From Eupeodes corollae (lineage: Eukaryota; Arthropoda; Insecta; Diptera; Syrphidae), in the NCBI RefSeq assembly GCF_945859685.1, contig NC_079148.1, positions 92,199,007-92,263,006 on the forward strand: DNA of 64,000 nt, read 5' to 3'. Shown here in pieces: positions 21,710 through 32,837 of the stretch (within the stretch, counting starts at the first letter, position 1; each line of letters begins with the position of its first letter). The position numbers were made by a program, and so were the translations under genes. A model generated the notes under the pieces. That model searched no databases and was not told the DNA's origin. It saw nothing but the letters and a program-made list of their open reading frames with translations.

Positions 21710-22149
21710 TTTTTAATCAAAACGTTCAACCACAAACGTAATTACGTAGTAAGACGTGGACTGATCTACCCACGTTAGCACCTGGTACAAGGGTACAATA
21801 GTAACACAGATGGATGGTTCAGCCCCATTAGGTTTGTCACTAACAGACCTAACTAAAAAACCATTAGGGCTACTAAATGTGACGGTGATGGGCCCAGTAC
21901 GTATGCCCTTCCAGTTTATATTGGAAGAATTAGCGATGTTTGCCTTAGTAGCACAACAAGGCATAACTGGTAATATAAATGTGCTGATAACTATCCAGAG
22001 TGGTATCAGGGGGGCGGTTTGGGCCGAAGTGAACCCATGTGGGTAACTGACCATAAAGCTCTGCAGTTGCCTAGAGCCGGGAACGACTTGACCGTTGAGG
22101 GGATTGAGCCCAATCCGGGACCCCCATACTATTTGGACCCCCATACTAT
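21710..22149 (+). pseudogene. Broken reading frames with NPGP (2A-like) motif
   Basis: Two partial frames overlap: one with 'VTVMGPVRMPFQFILEELAM' (21810-22046) and one ending 'TVEGIEPNPGPPYY' (about 22,090-22,130). The latter resembles a ribosome-skipping 2A-like peptide (consensus D-V/I-E-x-N-P-G-P), with Gly replacing the usual Asp. A 17-bp tandem duplication (CCCCATACTATTTGGAC twice, about 22,121-22,155) follows directly. Gene identity unknown. Confidence 0.3.
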
Positions 22150-23478
22150 TTGGACCATCTAATAGCTATGGCCAAAACTAGCCTTGATTATAAAGACGCG
22201 TCCTTGCTGGTGCACACGCTTACCAATAATAGATTTGTAATTTTGGGGGAATTACAAAAGTCAATACAGCCCACCCCCGAACTAGACTTGGCTAAGAGAT
22301 GTGGGAAAACCTCAATAAGAAAAAGGCGAAGCCTTAAATGGCAAAAACCCAACCCTCCTCTTCTAGTATTGGAGAAAGTGATGGAGGAGGGCAATCGCCG
22401 AAACACCAAGTCACTAAAGACAAGACACCCCAGGACAATGAGTTGTCGGCATTTAGGAGGATTGCTGCAAAATTGGCAAATAATGCGGAATACCAAGCCA
22501 AGTTAATAGTTAGGCTCCCCCATTTATCACGCAAATTCATCATCACCGTAATCGATTTTGCATGGGGTATGGGTTGGGCAGAACAGAAGCAGTGTCCATA
22601 GCAGCTTTGAGCCACATAGAAAACTGGAGTGCATCGGATACATTGTCTATTCTACTGGATACAGACAAGAAGTGGAGTAAACAGGATGGGGTAACAGCGG
22701 ATACCATAATAAAAGATTTGGGACTACCTGGCCATGTTGAAAGCAAGGCCAGAGGGGCTAATCGCTCAATGCACGCTTTAAACGGGAACATATTTCCCAC
22801 TAGTGATGTAGACAACAGTCCAGCATTTAGTGGTATGATGACAACACCTGTATCAGCGTCCTTGGCCATACCCGGCCTGTTTGATAATGTGATGCTTTGC
22901 AACATAGCATCTGATAACCAACTGCAACGTGACCCAAAGGATTATAATGGGCTTATTTCTAGTGCCGTGACAGAGCAGGGGGTGGTCTCGAAGCAAAATA
23001 AGGTCCTCTTACCCAGCTCGGCACTACAATTAGTGATTGCACCAAAGGTGGGAGGAGCTTATGATCCAACTAAGAAAAAGTGGATAGATCTACAAATTAG
23101 GAGGACTTATATCGTATACAATTAGCTCAAATGCACCATTACTACGCTAACAAGTTGGAAGCCACTACATTTAGTTCACAAATAGTGGCACAGATGCAAA
23201 TTCAGGGGTTTTACAAAGCTCGTGAGTCCGATACCACCCAAGCGGGATTTGCCTTAACTGACATGTTGGATGTGAACACTTTTGTGGCTAATACTAACTT
23301 ATCACTAGAACGCCCACTCACTTGCCTTCTTCCACTGTATTCGGCCATAAAATATTCGATCCTCGAGAATATTCCTCCCTGTGCCTTTACCTTGGCATCG
23401 GACATGGCTAGGGCGGAAGGGCCCAAAAAAAAAAAAAATTCCTTACATGGATGCAGCTGCACATTTTCAAAATTCTAG
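22150..23478 (+). pseudogene. Unrecognised protein in four shifted frames, possibly capsid or nucleoprotein-like
   Basis: A chain of good-quality frames steps from frame 1 (22150-22330) to frame 3 (22338-22601), frame 2 (22562-23125) and frame 1 (23131-23478), consistent with one protein of about 430 residues disrupted by small indels. Readable blocks include 'ELSAFRRIAAKLANNAEYQA', 'EAVSIAALSHIENWSASDTL' and 'ATTFSSQIVAQMQIQGFYKA'. It is mostly helical, with no Cys/His clusters, no DDE or RT motifs and no transmembrane segment. A viral nucleocapsid or capsid origin is a guess from composition and context only. It ends in an A-run at 23,427. Confidence 0.35.
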
Positions 23479-23569
23479 TCGAAAGCGTCCTAGGATTTTA
23501 TACTCATAGGAAAGGAACACATGTGTACAAACAAATACCCAAAGATAGCCTGGACCCATGTTCTGTAAC

Positions 23570-23760
23570 TTTCGAATCGATAAAATTTGGCGATTAACGA
23601 TGTGAATCGGAACAAAATAAGTGCTATCGCATTATCGTGTTTCTATAACTTTGACAATCGTTAATTTTATCGATTGGAACGAATGTAATCGATATCCTGG
23701 AAAAATGCGATAAAATTGGTTTCTGTATCTTCAAATATCGATAATTTTGTAGTTTCTAAT
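23570..23760. promoter_or_regulatory. Cluster of CGAT/ATCG motifs
   Basis: About nine copies of ATCGAT, CGATAAA, TATCG or related words occur in 190 bases just upstream of the Myb/SANT-like gene. CGATA-type words are known binding sites of DREF and BEAF-32 in flies. They could equally be subterminal repeats bound by the transposon's own Myb/SANT-like protein. Confidence 0.4.
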
Positions 23761-23851
23761 GTTAGATTTTATCCCAAGCAAAAAGCCGGTGAGTTCTTGT
23801 CGTTGGTAGACGTTGTGCTGTGGTAAAAAGTAGCTGAATAAAAAAATTAAA

Positions 23852-24617
23852 ATGCAAACAACCAAAAAGGTAAATATAGAAATATGTATTTGCATTTTAT
23901 TTAGAGATGTTCGAGGGTAACGAGAGCCCAAAAGGATTTGCTGGTCAATTTTATGGCGGCAAACGTAGATTTCGCCAGAGGGCAGTTTGAAGGCGTAAAT
24001 TCTCCCGCAAAAGCGTTGGAGATGTGGGTGTCGTTAGCCCTCCAACTGAACGCAATAGGACCAGTGGTTAAGACTGCAGATCAGTGGAAGAAGGTAGTAA
24101 TAATTCATAAATATAATTATTTAAGTGTTCCATGTACTAATGTTTGTTTTATTTTTTCAGTGTTGGACTGACTTAGAGGTAAGTGTTCGAAGGCTAAAAA
24201 ACCAAAGAAGACGCTTTATGAATAAAACTGGAGGCGGCAGTATAACGGAAGCAACGAGGGATCTCAATGAGATGGAGGAAGCAATTTTACGAATCATCAC
24301 TACACATGCAGTGGATGGTGACTCGGCGACTCCAGAATCGGGAGTAGCGCTGACACTTAATTATTCCTTTTTAATTGTTTTAGCTTGGCAATAACAGTGG
24401 AACTGTTCAGGATGACAAGAAAAATAGCGAAAGTCAGCCTGAACAGCCTAGTTGTCCAAAACAGAGGAAAGTAGGAACCTCAAATTACGAAAGTGCTCTT
24501 CAAGAAGCTCACCAAATCCAAAAAACATTTGAAAGACGTTTTAAAAAACTTGAGGCTGAAATTTTGGTTTCGATCGTCCAAATCGGCCAACGCGTTCCCA
24601 ACTTGTCGCTTGGTTAA
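23852..24617 (+). pseudogene. Myb/SANT-like DNA-binding protein of a Harbinger transposon
   Basis: Accessory protein that, in PIF/Harbinger elements, binds the transposon ends and brings the transposase to them. The frame has 'LLVNFMAANVDFARGQFEG' and 'AIGPVVKTADQWKKV', then a GT-AG intron (about 24,094-24,161), then 'CWTDLEVSVRRLKNQRRRFM'. The helix-turn-helix pattern fits Myb_DNA-bind_5-type domains. A later piece after a second intron reads 'LQEAHQIQKTFERRFKKLE', a likely C-terminal coiled coil, ending at a stop near 24,617. The start is uncertain because the preceding frame has stops. Confidence 0.7.
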
Positions 24618-24618
24618 A

Positions 24619-24673
24619 CCAGTGATTTTACGAATTTCATATGAATATCACATGAAATTCGTAAAATCGCTGG
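24619..24673. repeat. Hairpin palindrome with 22-bp arms
   Basis: Arms 24619-24640 and 24652-24673 match at 21 of 22 positions (core GATTTTACGAATTTCAT), around an 11-base loop. It lies immediately after the Myb/SANT-like gene stop, so it may be a terminus of that element. Confidence 0.7.
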
Positions 24674-24675
24674 CG

Positions 24676-24832
24676 TATTATGGTATAACTATATTGCCAC
24701 CCAGAAGCAAGAACACCAACACAACACTTTTTATCACCCCAAAAGAGATGACCAGCACTATCATTCCATTTTCCTAACAAACAGTACCACAGCCAAGTCG
24801 TCAGTTCATAACCATCAGCAAAGCAGCATAGA
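24676..24832 (+). repeat. Dispersed repeat R, copy 1
   Basis: About 157 bases starting GCGTATTATGGTATAAC and closely similar to 33,090-33,243. Both copies end GCAGCATAG. The family is unknown; no TIR is evident. Confidence 0.75.
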
Positions 24833-24839
24833 GACTGGT

Positions 24840-25440
24840 GTGAAAAAGTGCTTTTTGGGATGTTTTAGCGAAACAAATGGTTTTATCAGAACAATTTTTA
24901 GAAAGAAGATGGAAGCACCTTGCACATCCTTAAAGGATAAAAGGGGTCGTTTGAGACCTCCGAATGCATTATCCCCATTAAAACAAGAGGAGATAAAAGC
25001 TCATATAAATAAAATTATACGCGACGGGAGACATCAAAGAAATACCTACAGCCTGGTTTAACAATATCTAAAATGTATGATCTCTATTTTTTGAAAACTG
25101 AAGAGCCAGTGAGCCAGTTTTTCATTATATCAACTTAAAAATAAAGTCACCCCAGCTTGATGCGTGTGGTAAGCTACATCACAAGATATCAGCTATGGAT
25201 AAAAAGAACACCTCAGCTAAGATTCATCATCCCAGAGACTGGCAAAACTTAATATCCAGCTTAAGAGACAAGAATCCGTTTAAGGTTATTGATATGAAGC
25301 AGCCAAATTTTTTTGACTTTGCAGCATCCTTAATAGAAAAGTTCACTTGGCGAAAAGTGAACACAGATGGGGAGAAATATTCTTGGCGGAATTTTAGGTG
25401 GCTTCGGTACGAAAAAAAATTAGTTTGGTTCTTTGTTCTA
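24840..25440 (+). pseudogene. Fragments of an uncharacterised DUF7869-type transposon-like protein
   Basis: Two separated frames. 24840-25061 has 'KKCFLGCFSETNGFIRTIF' and 'RRGLRP'-like basic sequence, resembling the N-terminal helix-turn-helix part of a multicopy insect family. 25195-25420 has 'HHPRDWQNLISSLRDKNPF' and 'VNTDGEKYSWRNFRWLRYEK', resembling its C-terminus. The middle of the protein is absent. A better-preserved middle of the same kind of protein lies at 61.6-62.8 kb. Family assignment is from memory of recurrent patterns. Confidence 0.5.
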
Positions 25441-25449
25441 TGTTTTGGA

Positions 25450-27127
25450 AAAAGAACAAACGTCGACTTAGATCGATTGTAAACAATGTTTCTATTTTGT
25501 AAAAATGACATAAGTTAACTAAAACAAAATAATTTATTAATCTCAGTTCGGAAAAAAGACATAAGTCGATTAACATCGAAATATTTACAAAACTTAATTA
25601 GGAAAAACAACATAAGTTTTGTTTTTTGTAAAATTACCTAGAAATAATCAAAAAAATTAACTTATTTAAATAAAAAATAATAATTATTATTATCCTGCTT
25701 AATTCTGCGTTTCTACTTTTTTAATATGTTGTATATTTTTTTTGCGAGCGCATAGCAAACTTTCAAATTGCTTTCCTGAAAAACTACAAAAAGTGACTTA
25801 TGTTGTTTTTCCACAGATATATCCGAAACGCGTCGCCAAAAAAATAAGATATGTTGTGAAAATTAGTAAAGTAATATAAATAAATAAAGACAAATTTACA
25901 AAATTTGATTTTATTTTATTTTAATCTTCAAATCATTCAAGTAAAGTAAGGTTTAATAATTATGATAGACCTTAACTTTTCGCCTTAAATGCAATACTTT
26001 TCAAGAAAGTATCAAAAAACACACATAATCACTTTTTCTTGCCGAATTGGCAACCGCATAAGTTTAAGGAAATAGTTATATTAATATTAACAATATAAAA
26101 GGAAGGGCTGGTAAGGGCTCGACATCCGTCAAATTTATCGTATTCAAACTTTTGATGGAATGACTTCAAAAAATACATTTGAATATTTAATAAAGTTTGT
26201 AAAAATGTTTTAGAAAATAATTGAATGATTTTGTTTAAGTTTATGCACGCATATATCAGCTTTCTTCAACAAAGGGAAACCACAAGCCTGATCAAGGTAT
26301 ATGATTAAATTTAACTTTTTTGGCAAATATTATTTGTTTGTTTCTACTGTTAAATTTTGTTCTCACCAATAAGACTTATCAGATTTAAATTACAAAAATA
26401 GTACTTATTATCTTATTTGTGCGTTTGGAGATAATGAGGTTTCAACGAATATGGAATATAATGGAATAATTTACGTTTATGCACGCATACATAAGCTTTC
26501 GACAAGCCGAATCGCATTGTTTTGAATCAGCAAAAGTGACGACCAGCAAAGAAATATTTTAATTTAGAGATGCAAGAAGAAAATAAAAATAACCTTGAGG
26601 CCTACATTTATTTCTACTGGTTCAATCATTTCATGGTCGTCAATAATAATATGACTCTTTACTTAGCTAACGTTAATGCAAACAGATCTTTATGGTTCGG
26701 AAGGTAGTTCCGCTTTGGTCGGTCAAACGGATCTTTCCAATTGTCAGATAAGTTGGCGCGAGTTAACATACAGCTATACTCTTACTTCAAATTATATAAG
26801 TATCAAGATAATATATTTCTTCACAGCGATAAGAAATGGACTACGTAGACGTTAGAATTAAGCGATAAGCAATTTACTCTTTGTATTCTTACTATCTATT
26901 ATTAACAATTAGGAGATAAGCAATGTATTCCTTGTATCTATTAAGAAAAAGTAAATATGCAAGAAATTGTTACGATGAAAAAAAACGATTTAATTAAGTG
27001 ACACTTGATCGTGTATTTTATACTCCAATCGCAGTTTCTTATATTTGAATTGCAGATAGACGACAGTATTACCATACCAAGCTAATACTAAGTTGTATTT
27101 CTGGATCCATAGCGAACCATCGTTATT
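25450..27127. other. AT-rich non-coding stretch with presumed LTR at its end
   Basis: Several 'ACATAAGT' words near 25,508-25,618, and an inverted pair GGAAAAACAACATAAGT (25602-25618) / ACTTATGTTGTTTTTCC (25797-25813). The last 350-400 bases before 27,128 probably are an LTR, since a primer-site-like sequence follows. No gene seen. Confidence 0.4.
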
Positions 27128-27155
27128 AACTGGGGGCTCAACCGGGATATTCTTG
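27128..27155 (+). other. Primer binding site-like sequence of an LTR element
   Basis: 'ACTGGGGGCTCAACCGGGAT' resembles the GGGGGCTC...GGGAT sites seen near 31,632 and 38,183 in this window. An LTR would end just upstream. No matching second LTR was found. Confidence 0.45.
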
Positions 27156-28270
27156 AAAAAAAAACAGAATTCCTAGTCTTGTAAACAGTAAGCCACGCTT
27201 GTACGCGACTAGCAACTACAACTAGAGTAAGAAACTAACAAATGTAAAACTTATAAAGTCTTTCTAAGGTAGAGAAAGCAGTGAAAGTGAATAAAAGTAT
27301 ACTTAAAGTCTTTCTAAATTAAAGAAAGCAGTGGAAATTAAAATTTAAGAAACTTAGACAATATAATTATGTCTAGCAATAAAAAACACCGTGCTCAAAA
27401 AAGTATAGAATTAAATATAACTAATTAAATGGCGACAGTACATAAATCGCAGAAATCAAAGCAACAATTACACAACTGTACACAGAAGTCAATAAGCAAA
27501 GTATATAATAAAAATAATTATTAATGTACTCAAACACACCCAACATATATTCACGTAGATGATAAGGACTCTCTTTGTACCTTCCTATCAACACAGAAGC
27601 AAATAGCATAAATACCAGGAACGAAGCGATGTACAATCACTTCTACGGTGACAAGCGACTAATGAAATATATTTTAATGTAATTCAGTGTAGTAGTCAAA
27701 AGAAAATATTTGTATTAATAAAGGACATAGTTTCAAGAAATATTTGTATATACTAAAAAGGTAATAGTTTTATTTAATTCGCGCCTGCAATGTAGGAATA
27801 TATATTTTTTTTTGTGGTATTACTTTCGCTTAGCATAATTTTGCACTTTTTCTATGAACGTCGACCGAAGAAGAAGCCGATCTCTTTTATTTATTTGAAC
27901 TAATACATTTTAAGGGCTGCCACTAGAATAGAATTTAAGTAAAGTGAGAGAACCAAAAAACACGCCAACCGAAGAAGAGTTAGTTGAATTGTGTCGTTAG
28001 TATCGGTCGGACGTGTTATTTTGGTCTCGCAAACAAAATAAATATTAATAAATAGAAAAATATTTTAAACCAATTCAGAGTTTTATTAAATATTAAAAAA
28101 GTCAAACTAAGTCCTAAAAACAAGAAGTGAGATAGATATCCGCCAAATTTGTATGCGGTTTAGTGTACCAAAAAAGAAAAATATATAAAACATATGTAGG
28201 TATATATGTATAGCCTAACTAGCATTTTTTCTCGAAACCGAATTCAGTTACGAAATTTGTGTTGCGCAAG
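27156..28270. other. Leader-like AT-rich sequence
   Basis: Contains a repeated phrase 'AAAGTCTTTCTAA...AGAAAGCAGTG' (27,256-27,285 and 27,305-27,335), typical of retrotransposon leaders. No gene recognised. Confidence 0.4.
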
Positions 28271-28480
28271 ATGGAAAACGACGAGTCACGTGTCGAGAAA
28301 TATACAACCGTTCAGCCGCGGTCGTGGCAAGACAGACTGCGTAAAAAAACCGAATTATTATTACGATTGTTTTCCCTACCAGCAGAAATAAGGCGTCAGT
28401 ACATAGAGCCAGATGCCGGCAGCGACGACGACGACAGCGATGATGCGCATTTAGGCATTTATGGAGATCACACACATTGA
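28271..28480 (+). CDS. Small unrecognised acidic/basic protein (69 aa)
   Basis: Begins MENDESRVEKY after a leader-like region, has a basic middle ('RSWQDRLRKKTELLLRLF') and an acidic tail ('DAGSDDDDSDDAHLGIYGD'). It could be the start of a retrotransposon Gag or an unrelated small gene. No family recognised; the sequence after the stop does not continue any obvious frame. Confidence 0.3.
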   Translation: MENDESRVEKYTTVQPRSWQDRLRKKTELLLRLFSLPAEIRRQYIEPDAGSDDDDSDDAHLGIYGDHTH

Positions 28481-29768
28481 CAAGACAAATGAGTGAATAA
28501 TGAGAGTGATAAGGATTTTAAGGAAAGCACGAAAAGAGCGGCTGAGAAGATAATGAGTATTACCTCTTCCAAAAGAATAAACATCCAAACTTCAAAATAT
28601 ACGAAGGTTGTGTTATATTTATATTAATGCTCTTGGTCTATATATATTATTCTTATTTTAAAGAATATTACAATTGGGTTTGGAAGCCTTGTCCCATGAA
28701 TTATTCTCACCCAGAGATTTCGCACCCAGAGAACAATATACCCATAGAACTCCATGAAAAAGAAAGTCACCGGCCAAAGCCAAAGTTCCAGTCTGAAACC
28801 AAATAAGTCTGGTCAGGACGAGTCTTCCTCTGACGAGTATATTATGGAAAGTGGAAGTGACACAGATTTGGATTAGTCAATCTTCGATAAGAGTTGCAAA
28901 TCGACAGCTATGGAAGAAATCCAAAAGCAGTTCGATTAAATGCGCTTGTAACTTCAAGCGAAAAGATCGAAATTAAAGCGTTTGCTTTTGACCTACAGCA
29001 GTGCCGACTACGTTTTTAAGAAATTCAATAAGTTTTTATAAACGACAGCTTTGGACGTTCAATTTTTTAAATGTTTTATGTGGCATTAAGGAATAGAGCG
29101 CCGTGGTGGGAATGAAGTGTGGAATGAAATGAACAGTTCCAGAACAAACTAAGGAAATAATATTCTACTTGAACTTGAATTTTTTTTTTATTTTTTAATA
29201 AATACTTTTTTTAAATTTCTGTAGGCAAAAGGAAAAGCAAACACCCTAATATTTTCCGCAATTGAGACAGTGGCTGCTGTAACAACCATATGTATATGTA
29301 ACAACCATGTTAAACGAGATGAAAAACGAACAACTGAAACATGAAGAAAAGCTTGCAACATATAAGCACGACATCACTGAACATACACAAAACGATCAGT
29401 AATTATTAGTAGAGAGTTGAATGAAGACCCATAGTCGCATAATAAATAAGCAGATATTTCATAAAGTAATATTGTTTTATTCTAAGGAAATTTAAGTTCC
29501 GAAGTTGTTTAACAACCTCGGAAATCAAGACTGCGTCCATTTTTTAACATGGTTGAAATAAAAATGTGAAGTCTTCTTAAAAAATGCAGGACGGGACCAA
29601 ATGGATTATTTTGAATATTATAAAGGATGCGCAGTCACTTCGCCTTCATTTTTAAAATAATCCGCAAATGTATTACGAATAGAGAATGCCAGTTTTTGTA
29701 GATTTTTTAGTGTAAGGAGCAGTTTTTTATTGTTCTCTACTTCTTAAACCAGCAGAAGGGAATTCAGA
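28481..29768. other. Non-coding, no feature recognised
   Basis: Contains a polypyrimidine tract followed by a TTCTGTAG acceptor-like site near 29,223 and short broken frames only. Confidence 0.35.
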
Positions 29769-30535
29769 ATGTCCGCTTTTTGTCAACAAAATGTTATAAA
29801 GAAGGCAACATGTTTTGACTGCCATGCACCATTTCGTTTGAGTCATGCCTTGCATGCTTGCGTTTTATTGCGATGAATGCAATAAAATACCCGTGTCGGA
29901 TATTATGATTGCAATTCAATGCCTTAAGGAATCCCTGTCTAATGAACTTTTCGTTTGCCAAGATCAAATTTCTAATCTCTCCAATAGTGTCAACTAAACG
30001 TCCACCCAGTGCCTTTCCACGATACGTTCTCTGGAAAAACAATACTGTAACGTTATCGGTGTGTTGAATTCTCTCCGTTCATACATTGACGATAAGTTAA
30101 AGGTGTTGACTTGTTCGGCAAACGATCTGAAAAAAAGCTTGTCTGACCAGTTAAACCTACTGAAATCGGAAATTGATTGCTGTTTTCAAAGTACGTCATC
30201 TCGGCTCTCCCCCCTTTCCAATCAATTGAGTGATGTTACATACGTTAGACTCGTTAACAAATTTGAAAGCACTAATTGTAAGCTTTCTCGGGTTTCAACC
30301 GCACTCATATCTATTGCTTAAGGTTTAAGTAATCAAGAACAAAAATGTACGAGTGTGCATCGCGAACTTGAAAGCCTTACGACGTCATTAAATAACCCGG
30401 CATATCGTCGTGTGATATCGATAACGTACCCATTCGTGATGAAATTCATGCGACAAACCTGGCTGCTGACCCTCTGCAACAAACCAGCTGAGTAAATACC
30501 ATTGCGCAAGACGAAGTAATCAACGAATTTGGCCA
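29769..30535 (+). pseudogene. Non-LTR retrotransposon ORF1 protein, N-terminal part
   Basis: The frame begins near 'MSAFCQQN' with Cys/His-rich sequence ('CFDCHAPFRLSHALHAC'), then a long heptad-like region ('DDKLKVLTCSANDLKKSLSD', 'LLKSEIDCCFQSTSSRL') consistent with a coiled coil. A zinc-finger head and coiled coil are typical of ORF1 in CR1/Jockey-like elements, which packages element RNA. In-frame stops occur near 29,995 and 30,320. Confidence 0.5.
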
Positions 30536-31102
30536 TTGTTGGAGTTATCCGATAGGAATTTAAGAATCAGCCGGCTTGAATCTGCTAACAACACATGGTT
30601 CACGCTGAATAATTGTCCCGGATATGCTGATGCTACATGGATTCGCTCCTATTTTAAACGAGAATTCTGTGTCAATATCTGCGAATGTCTTCAATTGTCT
30701 GGAAGAAGATTCAAGTTCCTGATTCAAAGAGGATATATACGACTTGGTCGAATGCGGTTTTCACGAATGAGTAGCAATAATCATATCATTAAGTATAATA
30801 AACTCGAACATAGTCCCAAAAATAATATTGAACCCAAATGGACTCTTAAAACACGAATATTTCCAAACTTTTATCTCCCTAACCAATTTTCATCCCTAAA
30901 ACGGAAAACTTCTCCTACCTCTATAAAGCCTCAATCAGAACGAGTTTCTGTTAACCCTTCTCATCCGGGTGTTGGTCTTCGCCCTCCGATAGTTTATCCT
31001 CCTGTCAAAACATCCGCGTATCCAAATTTCATCCATTCCCACACCCTTAACCCCACTTCTTCTTCATCAGTTTCCCAAGAACGTCAAATTTTATTATTAT
31101 AA
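30536..31102 (+). pseudogene. Non-LTR ORF1 C-terminal part
   Basis: 'LRISRLESANNTWFTLNNCP', then 'ATWIRSYFKREF' and a Pro/Ser-rich tail ('HPGVGLRPPIVYPPVKTSA'). The order fits the C-terminal RNA-binding part of CR1-like ORF1. ORF2 (endonuclease and RT) is missing; gypsy sequence starts right after. Confidence 0.5.
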
Positions 31103-31109
31103 AAGAAAA

Positions 31110-31290
31110 ATGTAATTTACAAATATATGGTATAAATAAAAGCCAAGTTAAAATAATAGGTTGTGTCGACTGCTCTATTTATTTTGAAAACAAAGAGACA
31201 AAATTAAGACTTTTAGTAGTAGATGATGGTACGATGCAGCATGCGGTTATACTTGGCTGAGATTTTTTAAAATTGGAAATTATGTAATGT
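31110..31290 (+). pseudogene. Gypsy protease fragment
   Basis: In one frame 'TKLRLLVVDDGTMQHAVILG' followed by a stop and 'DFLKLE' matches the end of gypsy aspartic protease (ILGRDFL motif, R codon now TGA). Confidence 0.6.
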
Positions 31291-31356
31291 TATAAAATCG
31301 AAGCAAAAAAATGGAAATGTAAACGATACCACAAAGGAAAGACCTTTACACTTAAA

Positions 31357-31627
31357 TGTGGGATACGGATAGTCTATCAGACATACATTTACATTACTAA
31401 CACCATAAAACACAGAACTTAACGCTATCAGCCAGCCATGTTCTCTCTTTACATAAGTTCCACTCAATATTTCATTGCATTCAGTTTTTCAGTCTATCAA
31501 CAGTCAGTTGTGTCTTTTTGTTGTGTAATATCAAAAAATTTATTTAAAAAAAAACTTATATCAAATAAAATACAATAAATACATTTTCGTGTTATTTTTC
31601 TTATTTTTTGTAAACCCATTGCGTACA
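31357..31627 (+). repeat. 5' LTR (about 271 bp) of a SAP-Gag gypsy element
   Basis: Begins TGTGGGATACGG and ends GCGTACA. It is followed by a primer-site-like 'TTTGGGGGCTCTCCGAGGAT' (31,630-31,649), a leader and gag, the standard order. Start matches the two solo LTRs at 2,117 and 14,505. Confidence 0.65.
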
Positions 31628-32370
31628 GATTTGGGGGCTCTCCGAGGATAGTGAGTTAAAAAAAAAAAACAAACAAACGAAAAGTATAGTGCGCAAGTGA
31701 TTTTGTGTGTTGTGCTCGCCCAGTGCAAATTGCCACAGATCCATTTTCCAATAAGAAAAAAGTGAAAAATAAGACTTGAAATTCAATAACGGAAAGTGAA
31801 TAAAAGATTTTTAAGATAAAACCTAAATTATATAAAAACGAAGACAAGTCAAAACCCAAGCCATACAAAAAAACGTTAATATTTGAACAAAAAAGAACGG
31901 TAAAATACGACCCAAGAAAAAAATATAAAACTGAATCCCCTTCCATAACAAACACAAAAACAAAGTGTGAAGTTTTCGAAAAAAAATAACAAAAGTGAGT
32001 AAAATATATCAGAGAGAAACTAAAAAAACTATATCCCAAGCCATAACAAAGATACAAGATACAACATCAGGAAGAACATCAGCAAGCGTGTATTAGTAAT
32101 TTGCCGCAACAAGCCAAAACAAAAAAAAACTCAAACCAATGAAAAAGAACTCAAACTCATTTAAGATACAACAACGAAGACGAGAGCAGCAACAAGATCG
32201 AAGCAACATCAACAAGAACATCAGCAAGCGTGTATTAGTAAATGTATTTTATTATCTTTTCTGTGTATCCTAATGACACACTGACCGTATGTATTTGCAT
32301 TTGAACTTTTTTTTTACAGTAGAGTAGACTTAAAGATTTTTTGGTTTGTTTTGTAATTTTGTTTGCCAAA
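31628..32370 (+). other. Primer site and untranslated leader of the SAP-Gag gypsy
   Basis: About 740 A-rich bases with a repeated phrase 'ACATCAGCAAGCGTGTATTAGTAA' type (about 32,077 and 32,218) and no long frame. Confidence 0.5.
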
Positions 32371-32835
32371 ATGGAATTGGTTGAAATTTTAAATCTGAGT
32401 GTGGAGCAGTTGAAGGAAAAATTAACTTCAATAAACTTAGAGTGTACAGGGAACAAGGCTGAGCTGCAAGCTCGGTTAATTGATTTTTTTCGGACAAATA
32501 ACGAAGGCAACATGCAGGACGACGACAATTTCGAGCACTTTACAGACGCACATGGTAATGCAGATAGGTCAGCGTTTACATTCCGAGATATGGAGGAGTC
32601 CATATCTCAATTTTCCGGAGATGACGATCTAAACATTCTTAACTGGGTTAGGGAATTTGAAAAGATAAGCGATACAGTTGGGTGAAATTTTGTGCAAAAA
32701 TTTATTTTTGCAAAGCGCTTACTAAGGGGTTCAGCTCTACTGTTTGCAAACAGCCTAACATGTATTAAAACTTGGGAAAGTTTAAAGGACGAGTTTATGA
32801 GGGAATTTAAAAAAAAAAATTAACAGCGCAGAATT
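32371..32835 (+). pseudogene. Gypsy Gag with N-terminal SAP domain, truncated
   Basis: Starts MELVEIL. Residues 1-42 ('LSVEQLKEKLTSINLECTGN', then 'KAELQARLIDFF') form a SAP motif, a helix-turn-helix that binds DNA/RNA and is found at the Gag N-terminus of some insect gypsy clades. 'FRDMEESISQFSGDDDLNIL' then starts the Gag core. A stop replaces a Trp at 32,683 (W to TGA), after which 'FAKRLLRGSALLFANSL' continues to about 32,835, where Tc1 sequence begins. Confidence 0.75.
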
Positions 32836-32837
32836 AT

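Noticed and set aside
21713..22144. 143-codon minus-strand frame
   Set aside because: The plus strand offers competing frames of similar quality and the neighbours run on the plus strand; strand could not be settled, so it is not listed as a gene.
31656..32057. 133-codon minus-strand Phe/Tyr-rich frame suggestive of a membrane protein
   Set aside because: It is the complement of an A-rich retrotransposon leader; hydrophobicity comes from base composition.
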